This document shows, piece after piece, positions 35,112 through 44,329 of a stretch of 62,871 bases of DNA. Origin of the DNA: Opitutaceae bacterium. Its GTDB lineage: Bacteria; Verrucomicrobiota; Verrucomicrobiia; Opitutales; Opitutaceae. Position numbers and translations under genes: made by a program. The notes under the pieces are model-generated. The model saw only the letters and a program-made list of their open reading frames with translations, was not told the DNA's origin and did no database searches. The stretch's first letter is position 1; each line of letters starts with the position of its first letter. The DNA is taken from positions 1-62,871 of the forward strand of contig JABIRI010000153.1 of assembly GCA_018667915.1 (NCBI GenBank), in the 5' to 3' direction.

Positions 35112-35504
35112 TTAGTAGCGATCGCGGCCACCGCCGCAACCACCGCCGCCGCCGCCGCGACGATCTCCGCCGCCACCGCCACGACGATCTCCGCCACGAC
35201 CACCGCCGCCGAATCCGCCGCCGCCGCCGAATCCACCGCCACGAGGACGATCTTCTTTCGGACGGGCTTCGTTGACGGTCAATGCACGACCACCGAAGTC
35301 TTGACCATTCAAGGACTCAGCTGCTTTGGCAGCATTCTCGGGAGTGTCCATGGTGACAAATGCGAAGCCGCGAGGGCGACCGGTCATTTTGTCCATGGCG
35401 ACAAAAACGTCGGTGACATCACCGAATTCGGCGAACGCATCGCGCAGCTCGTCTTCGGTGGTTTTAAAGGACATGTTTCCTACGTATAGTTTGGAGTTAC
35501 TCAT
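35112..35504 (-). CDS. RRM-domain RNA-binding protein with Gly-rich tail
   Basis: 130 residues from ATG 35504. A single RRM has RNP2 LYVGNM at 6-11 and RNP1 RGFAFVTM at about 46-53. The last 45 residues are nearly all Gly, Arg and Asp (GGFGGGG, GGDRRGGGGG). Such short glycine-rich RRM proteins occur in cyanobacteria and Verrucomicrobia and are often cold-induced RNA chaperones. The upstream 5' region of more than 200 bases up to the OppA gene stop could hold a regulated leader, but nothing specific is recognised there. Confidence 0.93.
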   Translation of the reverse strand: MSNSKLYVGNMSFKTTEDELRDAFAEFGDVTDVFVAMDKMTGRPRGFAFVTMDTPENAAKAAESLNGQDFGGRALTVNEARPKEDRPRGGGFGGGGGFGGGGRGGDRRGGGGGDRRGGGGGGCGGGRDRY

Positions 35505-35742
35505 GATGTTGATGATTTTCGTCGATACTCGTCTGCTTTCAGTCCGTTCCCGACCATCGGGTTTCAAATCATCACCTAAGCCTAACCCAAACGACGATCT
35601 ACCAGTTCCTGTTGCCTAACGCTTTTCTAACGAACAGGGGGCCAGAAGAAGCATCACCAACCCAAATGCAACAACAAATCTAGGGGCTCCGGGGCGGTGA
35701 AACCCACGGGTAACTTGAGTCAAATCCCCCACAGGAAAGCGT

Positions 35743-37374
35743 TTACTCGTTTCTTTCGATCCAGATGTCGTGCAAGGGATGGATGTCCAGCAAAGTGCCG
35801 TGCCAGCCTTTTACGTCGGTGCTGACCGCATTAACGCTCGTGTAGAAATAAAGGGGGATCACGGGACATTCTTCACCGAGAATGCGTTCCATCTCGTAGA
35901 ACAATTCAGCTCGGGCCATGGGATCGCGCACCGCTTGGACGTCTTGGACAAGTTGATCATAACGAGAATTTGACCAGCCCGTCCGGTTATTTCCACCGTC
36001 AGTGACCATCACATCAAGAAATGTCATGGGATCCACGTAGTCGCCAATCCAAGCACTCCAAGCTACATCGTAGTCCTGATTATTCGTAGAATCCAAATAG
36101 ACCTTCCACTCTTGATTATAAAGTTGCACATCGATGCCGAGATTAGCCGTCCACATCGACTGTAGCGCCTCCGTAACGATTCGGCCGGAGTCGGAGGTCG
36201 GATATAATATCTCGATCGCCGGGAAATCTTCCACCCGGTCGATCTCCGCATCGGCCATCGCTGCCGCGAGCAATGCCCGGGCCTCCGCCACATCATCCTC
36301 AAAGGTATCCGCAGGTTCGAATCCAGGCATCTTAGGCGAAAAATGCCAGGCGGGGAACTTTGCCCCTCGTAGAACTTCCTCGGTCAGGCCCACTCGATCG
36401 ACTGCGAGAGCAAGCGCGCGTCGGACCCGAGGGTCCTTCAGTTGCGGTCGATTTACATTCATCTTGTAAAAGGCGGCGGCCAAATACGGTTCAACCCGGA
36501 GAACATCCTGACGGTTTTCCCGGTATTCATCGATTTTATTCAACGGCATGCCATTGGTCACATCCAACTGTCCCGCCCGGAACATGCGTTCCTCCGTATC
36601 GGTGTTCTCGATCGGGTAAAAGCGCACTCCGTCGATCTTGACGTCCGCCGCACCCCAATAGGTTGGACTGCGTTTCACATCGATATGTTGATTCGGATTC
36701 CACTCGGTGAGAATAAACGGACCGTTGCCGACGTAGTTCTCTGGCCGAGTCCAACGCGTGCCCTTTCGCTCCAGTCCCCCGAATTTTTCGATCGTGGGGA
36801 GATGCACCGGATGCCAACTGTAGTGCAGGAGCAAATTCAGGAAATAACTGGTAGGATTGCGCAACTGCACGGTGAGCGTGAGGTCATCCACAACCTTGAA
36901 ACCTACCGTGCTGAAATCCGTAGTTTCGCCTTTGTTGAACGCCTCGGCCCCTTCCACAATATGCAGTTGGTAAGCGTATTCAGAAGCTAATGACGGCGTG
37001 AGAATACGTTTCCAAGACCCGACGAAATCATGGGCGGTCACCGCATCGCCATTGGACCATTTAGCATCGGGGCGGATATAAAACGTATAAGTTTTACCAT
37101 CGTCGGAGACTTCCCATCGTTCCGCCTGCCCCGGGAGAGGCTCCAACGTCTTCGGATCATGCCGCACCAAGCCCTGGATAAGCGTGCGCAGAATCGTGCT
37201 CTCCGGGCGCCCGGTGACCGTTTGCGGGTCGAGGTCGGCCGGTTCAGTTCCGTTGGCCATGTGTAGAATGTTGCCTTTGGCCGCGGGTGCTTTGCCACCG
37301 CATCCGGCCAGCCCCAAGCCAAGCAGGGTGGTCGCGAGCAACGAAGCGAAGAGTCGAAATGGGGAAGTGTTCAT
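35743..37374 (-). CDS. Oligopeptide ABC transporter substrate-binding lipoprotein (OppA-like), paralogue 1
   Basis: 543 residues from ATG 37374. The signal peptide ends in the lipobox LAGC, so it is a lipoprotein. GTEPADLDPQTVTG, RPDAKWSNGDAVTAHDFVGSW and the C-terminal half (DQLVQDVQAVRDPMARAELFYEME) are typical of the OppA/DppA family. It would deliver peptides to an Opp permease. No permease gene is adjacent; a second copy is at 47449-49092. A hotdog thioesterase gene lies 5 bases upstream. Confidence 0.93.
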   Translation of the reverse strand: MNTSPFRLFASLLATTLLGLGLAGCGGKAPAAKGNILHMANGTEPADLDPQTVTGRPESTILRTLIQGLVRHDPKTLEPLPGQAERWEVSDDGKTYTFYIRPDAKWSNGDAVTAHDFVGSWKRILTPSLASEYAYQLHIVEGAEAFNKGETTDFSTVGFKVVDDLTLTVQLRNPTSYFLNLLLHYSWHPVHLPTIEKFGGLERKGTRWTRPENYVGNGPFILTEWNPNQHIDVKRSPTYWGAADVKIDGVRFYPIENTDTEERMFRAGQLDVTNGMPLNKIDEYRENRQDVLRVEPYLAAAFYKMNVNRPQLKDPRVRRALALAVDRVGLTEEVLRGAKFPAWHFSPKMPGFEPADTFEDDVAEARALLAAAMADAEIDRVEDFPAIEILYPTSDSGRIVTEALQSMWTANLGIDVQLYNQEWKVYLDSTNNQDYDVAWSAWIGDYVDPMTFLDVMVTDGGNNRTGWSNSRYDQLVQDVQAVRDPMARAELFYEMERILGEECPVIPLYFYTSVNAVSTDVKGWHGTLLDIHPLHDIWIERNE

Positions 37375-37378
37375 AAGT

Positions 37379-37804
37379 TCAAATGCTGTATTGGGTCCGG
37401 ATATCTTCAGGAATGGCGATCGCCCGACTAGTAGAAAGGTCAATCAGCGCGTAATCGCAAAAACCATCGCACGATCGTTTACCCGTCGGTTGCCGATCGA
37501 TCTCGAACGCCACCCGACAACCTCGATCGGCAAAAGACTCAATCCAGCAGCGGACAATCATGCTGTCGCCCAAGCCGAGCGGCCGTTTGTAGTTCACCGT
37601 CGAGCTCGTCATGAACCAGCCCAAACCGCGATCAGCAAAATCCTGCATCGACATGCCGTAATCCCGTTCCATCTGAATGAAACGGGCGGCCAACACATAA
37701 TCGAGATACCGCGTGCTGTGCACGTGTTGGTAGAGATCGATGTCGTCCGGGCGGACGGTCAGCTCGGTCTCAAATTTGGAAAAAATATCAGCGGACTCAC
37801 TCAT
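37379..37804 (-). CDS. Hotdog-fold acyl-CoA thioesterase (4-hydroxybenzoyl-CoA/YbgC type)
   Basis: 141 residues from ATG 37804. TVRPDDIDLYQHVHSTRYLDYVLAAR carries the Asp-His region of the 4HBT family (catalytic Asp in the D-x-x-x-H-V block), and MTSSTVNYKRPLGLGDSM follows. It would hydrolyse small acyl-CoA esters in the cytoplasm. Its start overlaps the stop of the S4 protein gene (ATGA) and its end is 5 bases before the OppA gene, so the three form one minus-strand unit. Confidence 0.88.
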   Translation of the reverse strand: MSESADIFSKFETELTVRPDDIDLYQHVHSTRYLDYVLAARFIQMERDYGMSMQDFADRGLGWFMTSSTVNYKRPLGLGDSMIVRCWIESFADRGCRVAFEIDRQPTGKRSCDGFCDYALIDLSTSRAIAIPEDIRTQYSI

Positions 37805-38208
37805 GGTTGTTCGATGATATCCACCAACCGGCGACGGTCGCGTTTGGTGGGGCGCCCGGCCCCGGGCTGGCGCGCCCACACCGCTTCACCGTTGGCCATC
37901 TGCTGTTCGGGCTTGGGTTTGGAGGGAGTTTTATCTTCTAGGTAATCCGGCACCAATTTCGCCCCAACTCGCTTCACTGGAAAATCGCGCACGATAAAGA
38001 TGCGTTTATCCGGACCGTCGCGCACCGTAACGATTTCGCCGGGCTGCAGTTCACGGGCGGGTTTTACGGTTGTCTCCCCCACCGTGACTCGATTGCTGCG
38101 ACAAGCCCCTGCCGCCAATGCGCGGGTTTTAAATACGCGTGTCGTCCATAGCCACCGATCCACGCGGTGCAGGTTAGCGGCAATTTTTGGAGCGGAAGAG
38201 GAATTCAA
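37801..38208 (-). CDS. S4-domain RNA-binding protein (Hsp15-like)
   Basis: About 135 residues. HRVDRWLWTTRVFKTRALAAGACRSNRVTVGE is the S4 motif, followed by VKPARELQPGEIVTV and a basic Pro-rich tail (GRPTKRDRRR). Hsp15 binds stalled 50S subunits carrying peptidyl-tRNA. The start is uncertain: no ATG is in frame, TTG 38208 is chosen, TTG 38253 or GTG 38163 are possible. It is translationally coupled to the thioesterase gene. Confidence 0.85.
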   Translation of the reverse strand: MNSSSAPKIAANLHRVDRWLWTTRVFKTRALAAGACRSNRVTVGETTVKPARELQPGEIVTVRDGPDKRIFIVRDFPVKRVGAKLVPDYLEDKTPSKPKPEQQMANGEAVWARQPGAGRPTKRDRRRLVDIIEQP

Positions 38209-38268
38209 AACGAAAAACAGCCGCCACCCTAACGGGTCGGCGGCCGGTATCAAATCAAACGCGACGCT

Positions 38269-38772
38269 TTAAGTGAGAGCTGATTGACGGAACTCGCGCC
38301 GGATCCAGTCAGAGAGCAACTGCTTCTCGTGCTGTAGGGGATCAGAGTTTGTGGTGCGCACGCCGAACATGAAGTTCAGGTCCCGCAATTTACGGTCTCC
38401 CTGGGCAACGATATCACCATTCTCATTCACGACCCGGAAGCTCAAATTGATCCGCGGCGGGTAAAGGTCTTTGACGATGCGCACATCATCAAAACCTCCG
38501 CCGCGCCAGGGCTCGAACTCTCCGGCCATATCAACGTCAGTGATGACAACTTCCGCCTTATATCCGGGCGGTAAACGATCCTCCGTCTTACGAACAATGA
38601 ACTTCGAAAGCTCTTGGACGTAAATCGCTTGCGCGGTGCTCGCGGAACGTTTCGCGGTGAAATCGGTGAAATTATCCGAATCCACGAAATTCACCTCAAC
38701 TGCATTGGTGGCAGAAGCGGAGATACATCCGAGTGCAAGACCGAGGACTATATATAATTTTGATGTTTTCAT
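38269..38772 (-). CDS. Secreted DUF3016-family protein
   Basis: 167 residues with a signal peptide (about 1-24). The mature part reads VEVNFVDSDNFTDF, DRLPPGYKAEVVITDVDMAGEFEPWRGG with RIVKDLYPPRINLSF, matching DUF3016. The family is periplasmic and of unknown function. It sits between the S4 gene and a plus-strand gene, with its own promoter region upstream. Confidence 0.82.
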   Translation of the reverse strand: MKTSKLYIVLGLALGCISASATNAVEVNFVDSDNFTDFTAKRSASTAQAIYVQELSKFIVRKTEDRLPPGYKAEVVITDVDMAGEFEPWRGGGFDDVRIVKDLYPPRINLSFRVVNENGDIVAQGDRKLRDLNFMFGVRTTNSDPLQHEKQLLSDWIRREFRQSALT

Positions 38773-38946
38773 GACTTAGCTTGTTTTCCCGTCCGACCCG
38801 CCAAAGCACCCCATTGTTTCCTTCTCACCATCGATTTTTGCGCGACATGCGTGAATCCAGATTCACTTCACTCCCGAAACAAGTGGACTTATTATCGTTA
38901 CCTTCCCTTTCCATCGGTTCCGAAATCAAATAAGGTCACTGCTTTT

Positions 38947-39219
38947 ATGTTCGCCAACCTACTTCCCTTTCTCCGCAAGCCGCCTCAGGTCTCCCCCGAG
39001 ACTGCATTCGTGCGGGAGGTAAATATTCACCAACCGGTGGGCCGGAGTCGTCGATCGGAATTTTGGATCATAGTGGGATGGGTGCTCATCGGATTCAAAA
39101 CGTGGGGCACATTTTGGTTGGTCGAACGCTATGAGATGCCTTTCAACCCATGGTGGATCGTGCTTCCCACGATCTTCGCCGCAGGCGTCTGCACATGGAT
39201 CTACTGGCGCCGAAACTAA
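38947..39219 (+). CDS. Small membrane protein of unknown function
   Basis: 90 residues from ATG 38947 (an open frame begins at 38851). Two hydrophobic helices (about 38-56 and 65-85, ending WIYWRRN) follow a polar N-terminus with HQPVGRSRRSEFWII. The family is not recognised. It lies 21 bases before a DUF5069 gene. Confidence 0.6.
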   Translation: MFANLLPFLRKPPQVSPETAFVREVNIHQPVGRSRRSEFWIIVGWVLIGFKTWGTFWLVERYEMPFNPWWIVLPTIFAAGVCTWIYWRRN

Positions 39220-39240
39220 GCCACCCTCTCTCTTTTTCTT

Positions 39241-39678
39241 ATGCCTGCCATTCCCGGTCTCCGCAGTCCGCACGACAAGCTCGGTTCATTGGTCTATGTC
39301 GGCCGCATGTTCGACAAGATTCGGCTGCATGACCGCGGCGAATTGCCGGAGGAGTATCAGGTGGCCCTCGGAGTCGGATTTGACCAACGGGCCTGCACTT
39401 TCCTCGGAGTGGCTTACGACGATCTAAAAGCAAAAGTGCTCACCGGTGCGTCCGATGTTGAAATCCTCGCTTGGTGTTTCGCTACCGGCCAGACGCGCGA
39501 TGAACACGACTGCATCACTTGGAGCGCATTTCTACAAAAACTCGGTTGGCGCGATCACCGCGAAGAAGCTCTCCTTCGCCGCGTCGCCAAAGCCGGACTC
39601 GGCGATCGCGGTATCAACACATTCTGCGATCTTATTGAAGTCGATGAAGACCGCCCAATTCGTTCCACCTATGTCTGA
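39241..39678 (+). CDS. DUF5069 protein, paralogue 1
   Basis: 145 residues. IPGLRSPHDKLGSLVYVGRMFDKIRLHDRG at the N-terminus and ILAWCF, ITWSAFLQKLGWRD further on are the DUF5069 pattern. The family is cytoplasmic, often found in Verrucomicrobia, without known function. The stop overlaps the gluconokinase start by eight bases. A second paralogue is at 45400-45861. Confidence 0.83.
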   Translation: MPAIPGLRSPHDKLGSLVYVGRMFDKIRLHDRGELPEEYQVALGVGFDQRACTFLGVAYDDLKAKVLTGASDVEILAWCFATGQTRDEHDCITWSAFLQKLGWRDHREEALLRRVAKAGLGDRGINTFCDLIEVDEDRPIRSTYV

Positions 39679-40189
39679 CCCCACTCCCACGCATGCCATC
39701 GTTGTGATGGGGGTCTGCGGCACCGGTAAATCCACTATCGGCCGCGGGCTCGCCCAAGGCCTCGACTGCACCTATGCCGACGCCGACGACTATCATCCTG
39801 AAGCCAATGTCGCCAAAATGCGCGTCGGTATCGCCCTCAACGATGAAGACCGTGAACCTTGGCTCGATCGACTCCGGCAGTTGATCGAACAGCATCAAGC
39901 CGACGGCCAGAGTATCGTGCTGGCTTGTTCAGCCCTGCGCGAGATTTACCGCGAACGCCTCCAGCCCGTTTCCGGCAAGTTGAGGTTTATTTTCCTGTGC
40001 GGTGATCGCGACCTCCTCGCAGAACGCATGGCCGCTCGCACCGATCACTACATGCCGTCGACATTGCTCGATTCGCAACTGGCCACACTGGAGGTGCCTG
40101 CCCCGCGCGACGCATTGTGGTGCGACGTTGCGGATACTCCGGAAACAATCATCGCCAACGCCCACCGTTACGTCATCGAATCTGCCTAG
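39671..40189 (+). CDS. gntK: Gluconokinase (thermoresistant GntK type)
   Basis: 172 residues from ATG 39671. P-loop GVCGTGKST at 14-22, then DADDYHPEANVAKMRVGIALND, which is diagnostic of gluconokinase, and LACSALREIYRERL. It phosphorylates gluconate to 6-phosphogluconate. It overlaps the preceding DUF5069 gene by eight bases. A penicillin acylase gene follows after 71 bases. Confidence 0.92.
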   Translation: MSDPTPTHAIVVMGVCGTGKSTIGRGLAQGLDCTYADADDYHPEANVAKMRVGIALNDEDREPWLDRLRQLIEQHQADGQSIVLACSALREIYRERLQPVSGKLRFIFLCGDRDLLAERMAARTDHYMPSTLLDSQLATLEVPAPRDALWCDVADTPETIIANAHRYVIESA

Positions 40190-40260
40190 CCTTCCTCGTA
40201 ACGTTCAAACTGTGCCACATCTCCCTACATCCGTTCTGAACCACAATACCGGCTCGACCC

Positions 40261-42657
40261 ATGAATAAAATACGCGTGATTCGCCGGTCTGGTTTCATCG
40301 GCTGTGGTTCGGTTTTTCTGGTTCTGTTGGCCTTCGCGTGGATCTGGAATCGCATCGAGTCCAGCCTGCCTCAACTTGACGGTGAACACCGGGTTGCTGG
40401 ACTTTCCGCTCCGGTCGAAATCAATCGAGATGCCCAAGGGATCGTCTCCATTAAGGCAGCCACCCGCGACGATGCCGCTCAGGCACTCGGATTCGCCCAC
40501 GGGCAGGATCGTTTCTTTCAAATGGATCTGACCCGCCGCCACGCCGCCGGCGAACTCGCCCAGCTCTTCGGCGATGCCGCTTTGCCACTCGACCGCGCTT
40601 CCGTCGGACACCGCTTCCGCCAGCTTTCCGAAACCGGTCTCGCCAACCTGCCGGAGGACCAACGCGCGGAACTCGAAGCCTACACCAAAGGCGTAAACGC
40701 AGGCCTCCGTTCGTTGCCAAAGACTCCGTGGGAATACGCTGTGCTCCGATCTGAACCGCGCGAATGGACGCCGGCCGATTGTGGCTTGGTTTTCTTCGCC
40801 ATGGTCTTGGAATTGCAGGACGAGCACGGAAGCTACGAACGCACCCTAAATACGTTGCGCGACATTCTGGGCTCATCGGCCGCCAATTTTTTCAACCCTC
40901 TCATCGGCCCTCACGACAGCGCATTCGATAACAGCACACAGCCTCTGCCTCCCCCACCTACCTCTGCTGTGATTGACCTGCGCACCGGCGGCGATATGCC
41001 CGCGATCGAGATTTCGTGGGATCGTTCGGAGATGCCCACCATCGGATCGAACGCCATGGCCGTGAGCGGCGACGCAACCGCGTCTATCCGCAGTGTGATA
41101 GCGGGTGATCCACACCTTGCTTTGGCGGTTCCGAATACATGGTATCGTGCCCAAATCGAATGGACGGCACCGGACGGTGAAACCCATTGGGTCAGTGGCG
41201 TTTCCTTGCCGGGCGTTCCCGGCATCATCATCGGCTCAAACGGCAAAGTCGCTTGGACGTTTACCAACGCGACCGTCGATACCGGCGACTTGGTGCCCGT
41301 TGATTTGAACCAAGCGGCGCCCGAACTTCTCTATCACTTCAAAGGCGAATCCCTCGAATTCGAAGAGCGCGTCGACGTGATAAAACTCAAAAACGGCGAC
41401 ACCGAAGATGTCCTCTCCACCTGGACCATCTTCGGTCCGATCGTCGCACGCACCGCAAAGGGTAAATCACTCGCTTACAAATGGACGTTTCACGATGCCG
41501 CCGCGATCAACTTTGATATTCTCAACCTCGCAACCGCGAGCACGGTAAATGAAGCCATCGCTATCGCCGGAACGGCCGGTATGCCCAACCAAAACCTTTT
41601 CGTTACGGATCAAGCGGGTCGCACGGCTTGGACGCTAACGGGCAAACTCCCGCGTCGCTTCGGCTTTGATGGCCGCTATCCGGTCTCATGGACATTTGGT
41701 GATCGCGGCTGGGATGGGTTTATCGCTCCGACTGAAAGGCCGGTTTTGCACGGCTCGGCGGCGCTGCCGCTGTGGTCAGGCAATCAACGCAAAGTCTCCG
41801 GTGAAGTGCTCGCGCTGCTCGGTGACTCGGGCTATGATGGCCCCTCCCGAGCGGGGCAAATTGCCGATGCGTTACTTAACTTGGATGCGCCCGCCTTGCC
41901 CGAAGATATGTTGCGCATCCAGTTGGATGATCGTGGAGCATGGATCGAGCGTTGGCGCGAGCTGCTCATTGGCAGTTTAGAAGCGATCGGCGTGGAACGC
42001 GGCATCGACAAGCGCGGGGAAGTGCTGGCGCTCGTCGAGGACTGGACCGGCCACGCCTCAGCCGACTCCGCGGCCTATCGGATTCTCCGCGAATGGCGGT
42101 TCAGATTGGCCGCCCGCACCCTCGAGCCGATCTTTATCAAATGCCTCCGTAATGACCCAGCGTTTCGTTACCAACGACTGCGCTACGGAGAGGCGTTGTG
42201 GGCCCTTCATCGGGAAGAACCCGCCCACCTGTTGACCCCCGACTATGCCAACTGGGTAGACCTACGCATCGCGGCAATCGATGATGTCATAGCCGCAGCT
42301 GAAGACTCCGACGAGGCGCTGGCTGACTATCATTGGGGTGAGGCCAATCGCCTCTCCATGCTTCATCCGTTCGCTAACATCCTACCGGAATCGGTGGCTG
42401 AAATCCTGAACATGCCCGATGACCCGCAACCAGGCGACAGTCGCATGCCTCGCGTGGCTCGCCCCTCCCATGGTGCCTCCATGCGTTTCGCCGTTTCTCC
42501 CGGCGACGAAGAATCCGGTTACCTGCACCTACCCGGTGGACAAAGCGGCAACCCCATCTCGCCATTCTACCGAGCCGGTCATTACGATTGGGTCACCGGC
42601 AATCCCACGCCCTTCCTGCCCGGTGAACCTCAACATTTCCTCGTGCTGCAGCCATAG
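40261..42657 (+). CDS. Penicillin acylase-family Ntn hydrolase
   Basis: 798 residues with a membrane-anchor or signal helix at about 11-30. The family frame is clear: VEINRDAQGIVSIKAATRDDAAQALGFAHGQDRFFQMD, split here for length, then the autoproteolysis site G-Ser263 in IGSNAMAVSG, where the new N-terminal serine is the nucleophile. Later GLPGVPGIIIGSNGKVAWTFTNATVD holds the oxyanion Asn region in part. It would hydrolyse amides, perhaps acyl-homoserine lactones or peptide side chains, in the periplasm. A product N-acylated by the FAAL cluster could be a substrate, which is speculation. Confidence 0.9.
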   Translation: MNKIRVIRRSGFIGCGSVFLVLLAFAWIWNRIESSLPQLDGEHRVAGLSAPVEINRDAQGIVSIKAATRDDAAQALGFAHGQDRFFQMDLTRRHAAGELAQLFGDAALPLDRASVGHRFRQLSETGLANLPEDQRAELEAYTKGVNAGLRSLPKTPWEYAVLRSEPREWTPADCGLVFFAMVLELQDEHGSYERTLNTLRDILGSSAANFFNPLIGPHDSAFDNSTQPLPPPPTSAVIDLRTGGDMPAIEISWDRSEMPTIGSNAMAVSGDATASIRSVIAGDPHLALAVPNTWYRAQIEWTAPDGETHWVSGVSLPGVPGIIIGSNGKVAWTFTNATVDTGDLVPVDLNQAAPELLYHFKGESLEFEERVDVIKLKNGDTEDVLSTWTIFGPIVARTAKGKSLAYKWTFHDAAAINFDILNLATASTVNEAIAIAGTAGMPNQNLFVTDQAGRTAWTLTGKLPRRFGFDGRYPVSWTFGDRGWDGFIAPTERPVLHGSAALPLWSGNQRKVSGEVLALLGDSGYDGPSRAGQIADALLNLDAPALPEDMLRIQLDDRGAWIERWRELLIGSLEAIGVERGIDKRGEVLALVEDWTGHASADSAAYRILREWRFRLAARTLEPIFIKCLRNDPAFRYQRLRYGEALWALHREEPAHLLTPDYANWVDLRIAAIDDVIAAAEDSDEALADYHWGEANRLSMLHPFANILPESVAEILNMPDDPQPGDSRMPRVARPSHGASMRFAVSPGDEESGYLHLPGGQSGNPISPFYRAGHYDWVTGNPTPFLPGEPQHFLVLQP

Positions 42658-42754
42658 GCCGCCCTCAAGGTTCGCCCTCTTCCCCCCCCCCAAAGAAAGA
42701 ACTCCCAATCCCCTGCTATTAAGCAACCTAAGGGGTTATTTTGCCTATGGGGAG

Positions 42755-42772
42755 ATATTGAATTCTCAATAT
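42755..42772. promoter_or_regulatory. Likely VapB operator: 7-bp dyad with nearby direct repeats
   Basis: ATATTGA-ATTC-TCAATAT is a perfect dyad 45 bases before the antitoxin start. Downstream, TTGATGCTT occurs at 42774-42782 and again at 42799-42807. Ribbon-helix-helix antitoxins bind such dyads to repress their own operon. The 42658-42816 gap also holds a run of ten C residues near 42685. Confidence 0.5.
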
Positions 42773-42816
42773 TTTGATGCTTTGACATCACCTACTATTG
42801 ATGCTTGATGCCTAAT

Positions 42817-43074
42817 ATGAGGACCACCCTTACTTTGGAGCCGGATGTAGCGGAAAAGCTAAAACGTGAAGCTGACCTCCATCAGAAATCATTCAAAGAA
42901 ACCGTGAACACGGCCTTGAAACGCGGCCTCGGAATCACCCCGCCAAAACGCAAAAAACCTTTCCGAGTTAAACCCCGTGCGATGGGTCTGGTTGCGGGCG
43001 TGGATGCACTGCATTTGAACCGACTCGCCGACGATCTGGAAGTCGAAGCATGGAAGGACAAACAACCCCGTTGA
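42817..43074 (+). CDS. VapB-like ribbon-helix-helix antitoxin
   Basis: 85 residues from ATG 42817; ATG 42808 is also in frame. MRTTLTLEPDVAEKLKREAD begins a ribbon-helix-helix fold, followed by FKETVNTALKRGL. The C-terminal part is basic then acidic (RKKPFRVKPRAMGLV, DDLEVEAWKD), as in VapB proteins that wrap their toxin. It precedes the PIN-domain gene by 66 bases, somewhat more than usual for such pairs. Confidence 0.82.
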   Translation: MRTTLTLEPDVAEKLKREADLHQKSFKETVNTALKRGLGITPPKRKKPFRVKPRAMGLVAGVDALHLNRLADDLEVEAWKDKQPR

Positions 43075-43140
43075 ACTGCGCGGTGAGTGCGACCGTAAAG
43101 CATCTACGGTGGTCGCTATCCGTTCCACCCCCCCAACGCC

Positions 43141-43575
43141 ATGATAATTCCCGACACCAATTTACTGATCTACGCCTACGACTCCGACAGCAAACAACAC
43201 GACGCCTCCCGGGCCTGGCTGGAAGACTGCTTGAATGGCGAAGAAACCGTCGGACTACCATGGGTAGTGGTTTGCGCGTTCATCCGTATCTCCACCAATC
43301 GAGCTGCCGTGAGATCTGCGTTCTCAGCCGACGAAGCTGCTGATATCGTTCAAAGCTGGTTGGACCAGCCGGTCGTTCGGTTGATTTCGTCGGGCGAAGA
43401 CTTTTCCCAACATTTTCTTCGCCTCATCAGAGAACTCGGCACCGCCGGGAATCTTACCACCGATGCTCAAATAGCTGCCCATGCCATCGAAAATCAGGCT
43501 ACCGTCTATTCAAACGACTCCGAATTCGACCGCTTCCCCGGCTTGCGCTGGCGCAACCCCATCAAGTCCGCCTGA
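43141..43575 (+). CDS. VapC-like PIN-domain toxin
   Basis: 144 residues. PIN acidic residues can be placed: Asp5 in PDTNLLIYAYD, Asp108 in TTDAQIAAHA, and Asp126 and Asp130 in SNDSEFDRFPGLRW. The family cleaves RNA, commonly tRNA or rRNA, when freed from VapB. The gene has its own ATG and no overlap with the antitoxin. It lies 21 bases before the nucleoside deoxyribosyltransferase-like gene. Confidence 0.88.
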   Translation: MIIPDTNLLIYAYDSDSKQHDASRAWLEDCLNGEETVGLPWVVVCAFIRISTNRAAVRSAFSADEAADIVQSWLDQPVVRLISSGEDFSQHFLRLIRELGTAGNLTTDAQIAAHAIENQATVYSNDSEFDRFPGLRWRNPIKSA

Positions 43576-43596
43576 CATCACCTCGCCCTTCTCCCC

Positions 43597-44316
43597 GTGA
43601 AAAAGAAACAACCCAAAGCATCTACCTCTTATTCCGTCTATTTCGCCGGCGAGCTGTTTGACATCAAACATCTGGCCGGAAACGCCATCCTCGCCGAATC
43701 GATCTACTCTCAATCCAAAGGCAAATACCTCTGCCACCTGCCCCAGGATTTTGAGATGCGTGGGCTCAACCCGCACATCATCCGCGACCAAGATATCATC
43801 GCACTGTTTGAATCCGATTTGGCGGTGTTTAACTTCGACGGCACCGAACTCGATAGTGGCACCGTCGTTGAATTCATGTTGGCCAAATTCGCTGATATTC
43901 CATCCGTCCTTTTACGTTCCGATTTGCGCGCCGCAGGAGATCAGGGTAGCGCCAAAAAGGACCCGTGGAACCTCATGGCGAGTTTTTATCCGCGCACCGA
44001 AGTCGTGCGGGCACTCAGTCTGGTCGATTATCGGGTGCTACAGCAAAAGACCCTAAGGAAAAAACCGAGTGTTACCACGCGCCTGTCCAGCCAACACGCG
44101 TCCAAGACCGCTCAAGCAGTCGGCCAGGACCTCGCTAAACGAGTAATCGGTGCGCTCGACAACGTTCGCCAAGTCCCCCCGGCGTTGAAACCCGAACTGA
44201 GGGCCGATGTTTACGCATGGCTCGCTCAAATGCCGGGCCTAAAAGGCCGCTCGAAAGCGCTTCACGAACAGCTTGCTACAGTGCTAGAATCCAAAATCCA
44301 ACGCGACTTGCTTTAA
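43597..44316 (+). CDS. Nucleoside 2-deoxyribosyltransferase-like protein
   Basis: 239 residues from a GTG start. SVYFAGELFDIKHLAGN and ADLAVFNFDG-like text (SDLAVFNFDGTELDSGTVVEFMLAK) match the family, with the likely nucleophile Glu in SGTVVEF. A C-terminal extension (about 140-239) is rich in Lys/Arg and helical and is not typical. It may cleave or swap bases of deoxynucleosides. The next gene, 13 bases on, is uracil phosphoribosyltransferase, which supports a nucleoside salvage role. Confidence 0.72.
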   Translation: MKKKQPKASTSYSVYFAGELFDIKHLAGNAILAESIYSQSKGKYLCHLPQDFEMRGLNPHIIRDQDIIALFESDLAVFNFDGTELDSGTVVEFMLAKFADIPSVLLRSDLRAAGDQGSAKKDPWNLMASFYPRTEVVRALSLVDYRVLQQKTLRKKPSVTTRLSSQHASKTAQAVGQDLAKRVIGALDNVRQVPPALKPELRADVYAWLAQMPGLKGRSKALHEQLATVLESKIQRDLL

Positions 44317-44329
44317 TCCTCACCCCATC

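Noticed and set aside
35112-35260. A CRISPR-like or tandem repeat array
   Set aside because: The repeats are Gly/Arg codons of the RRM protein tail. No CRISPR array was seen in the window.
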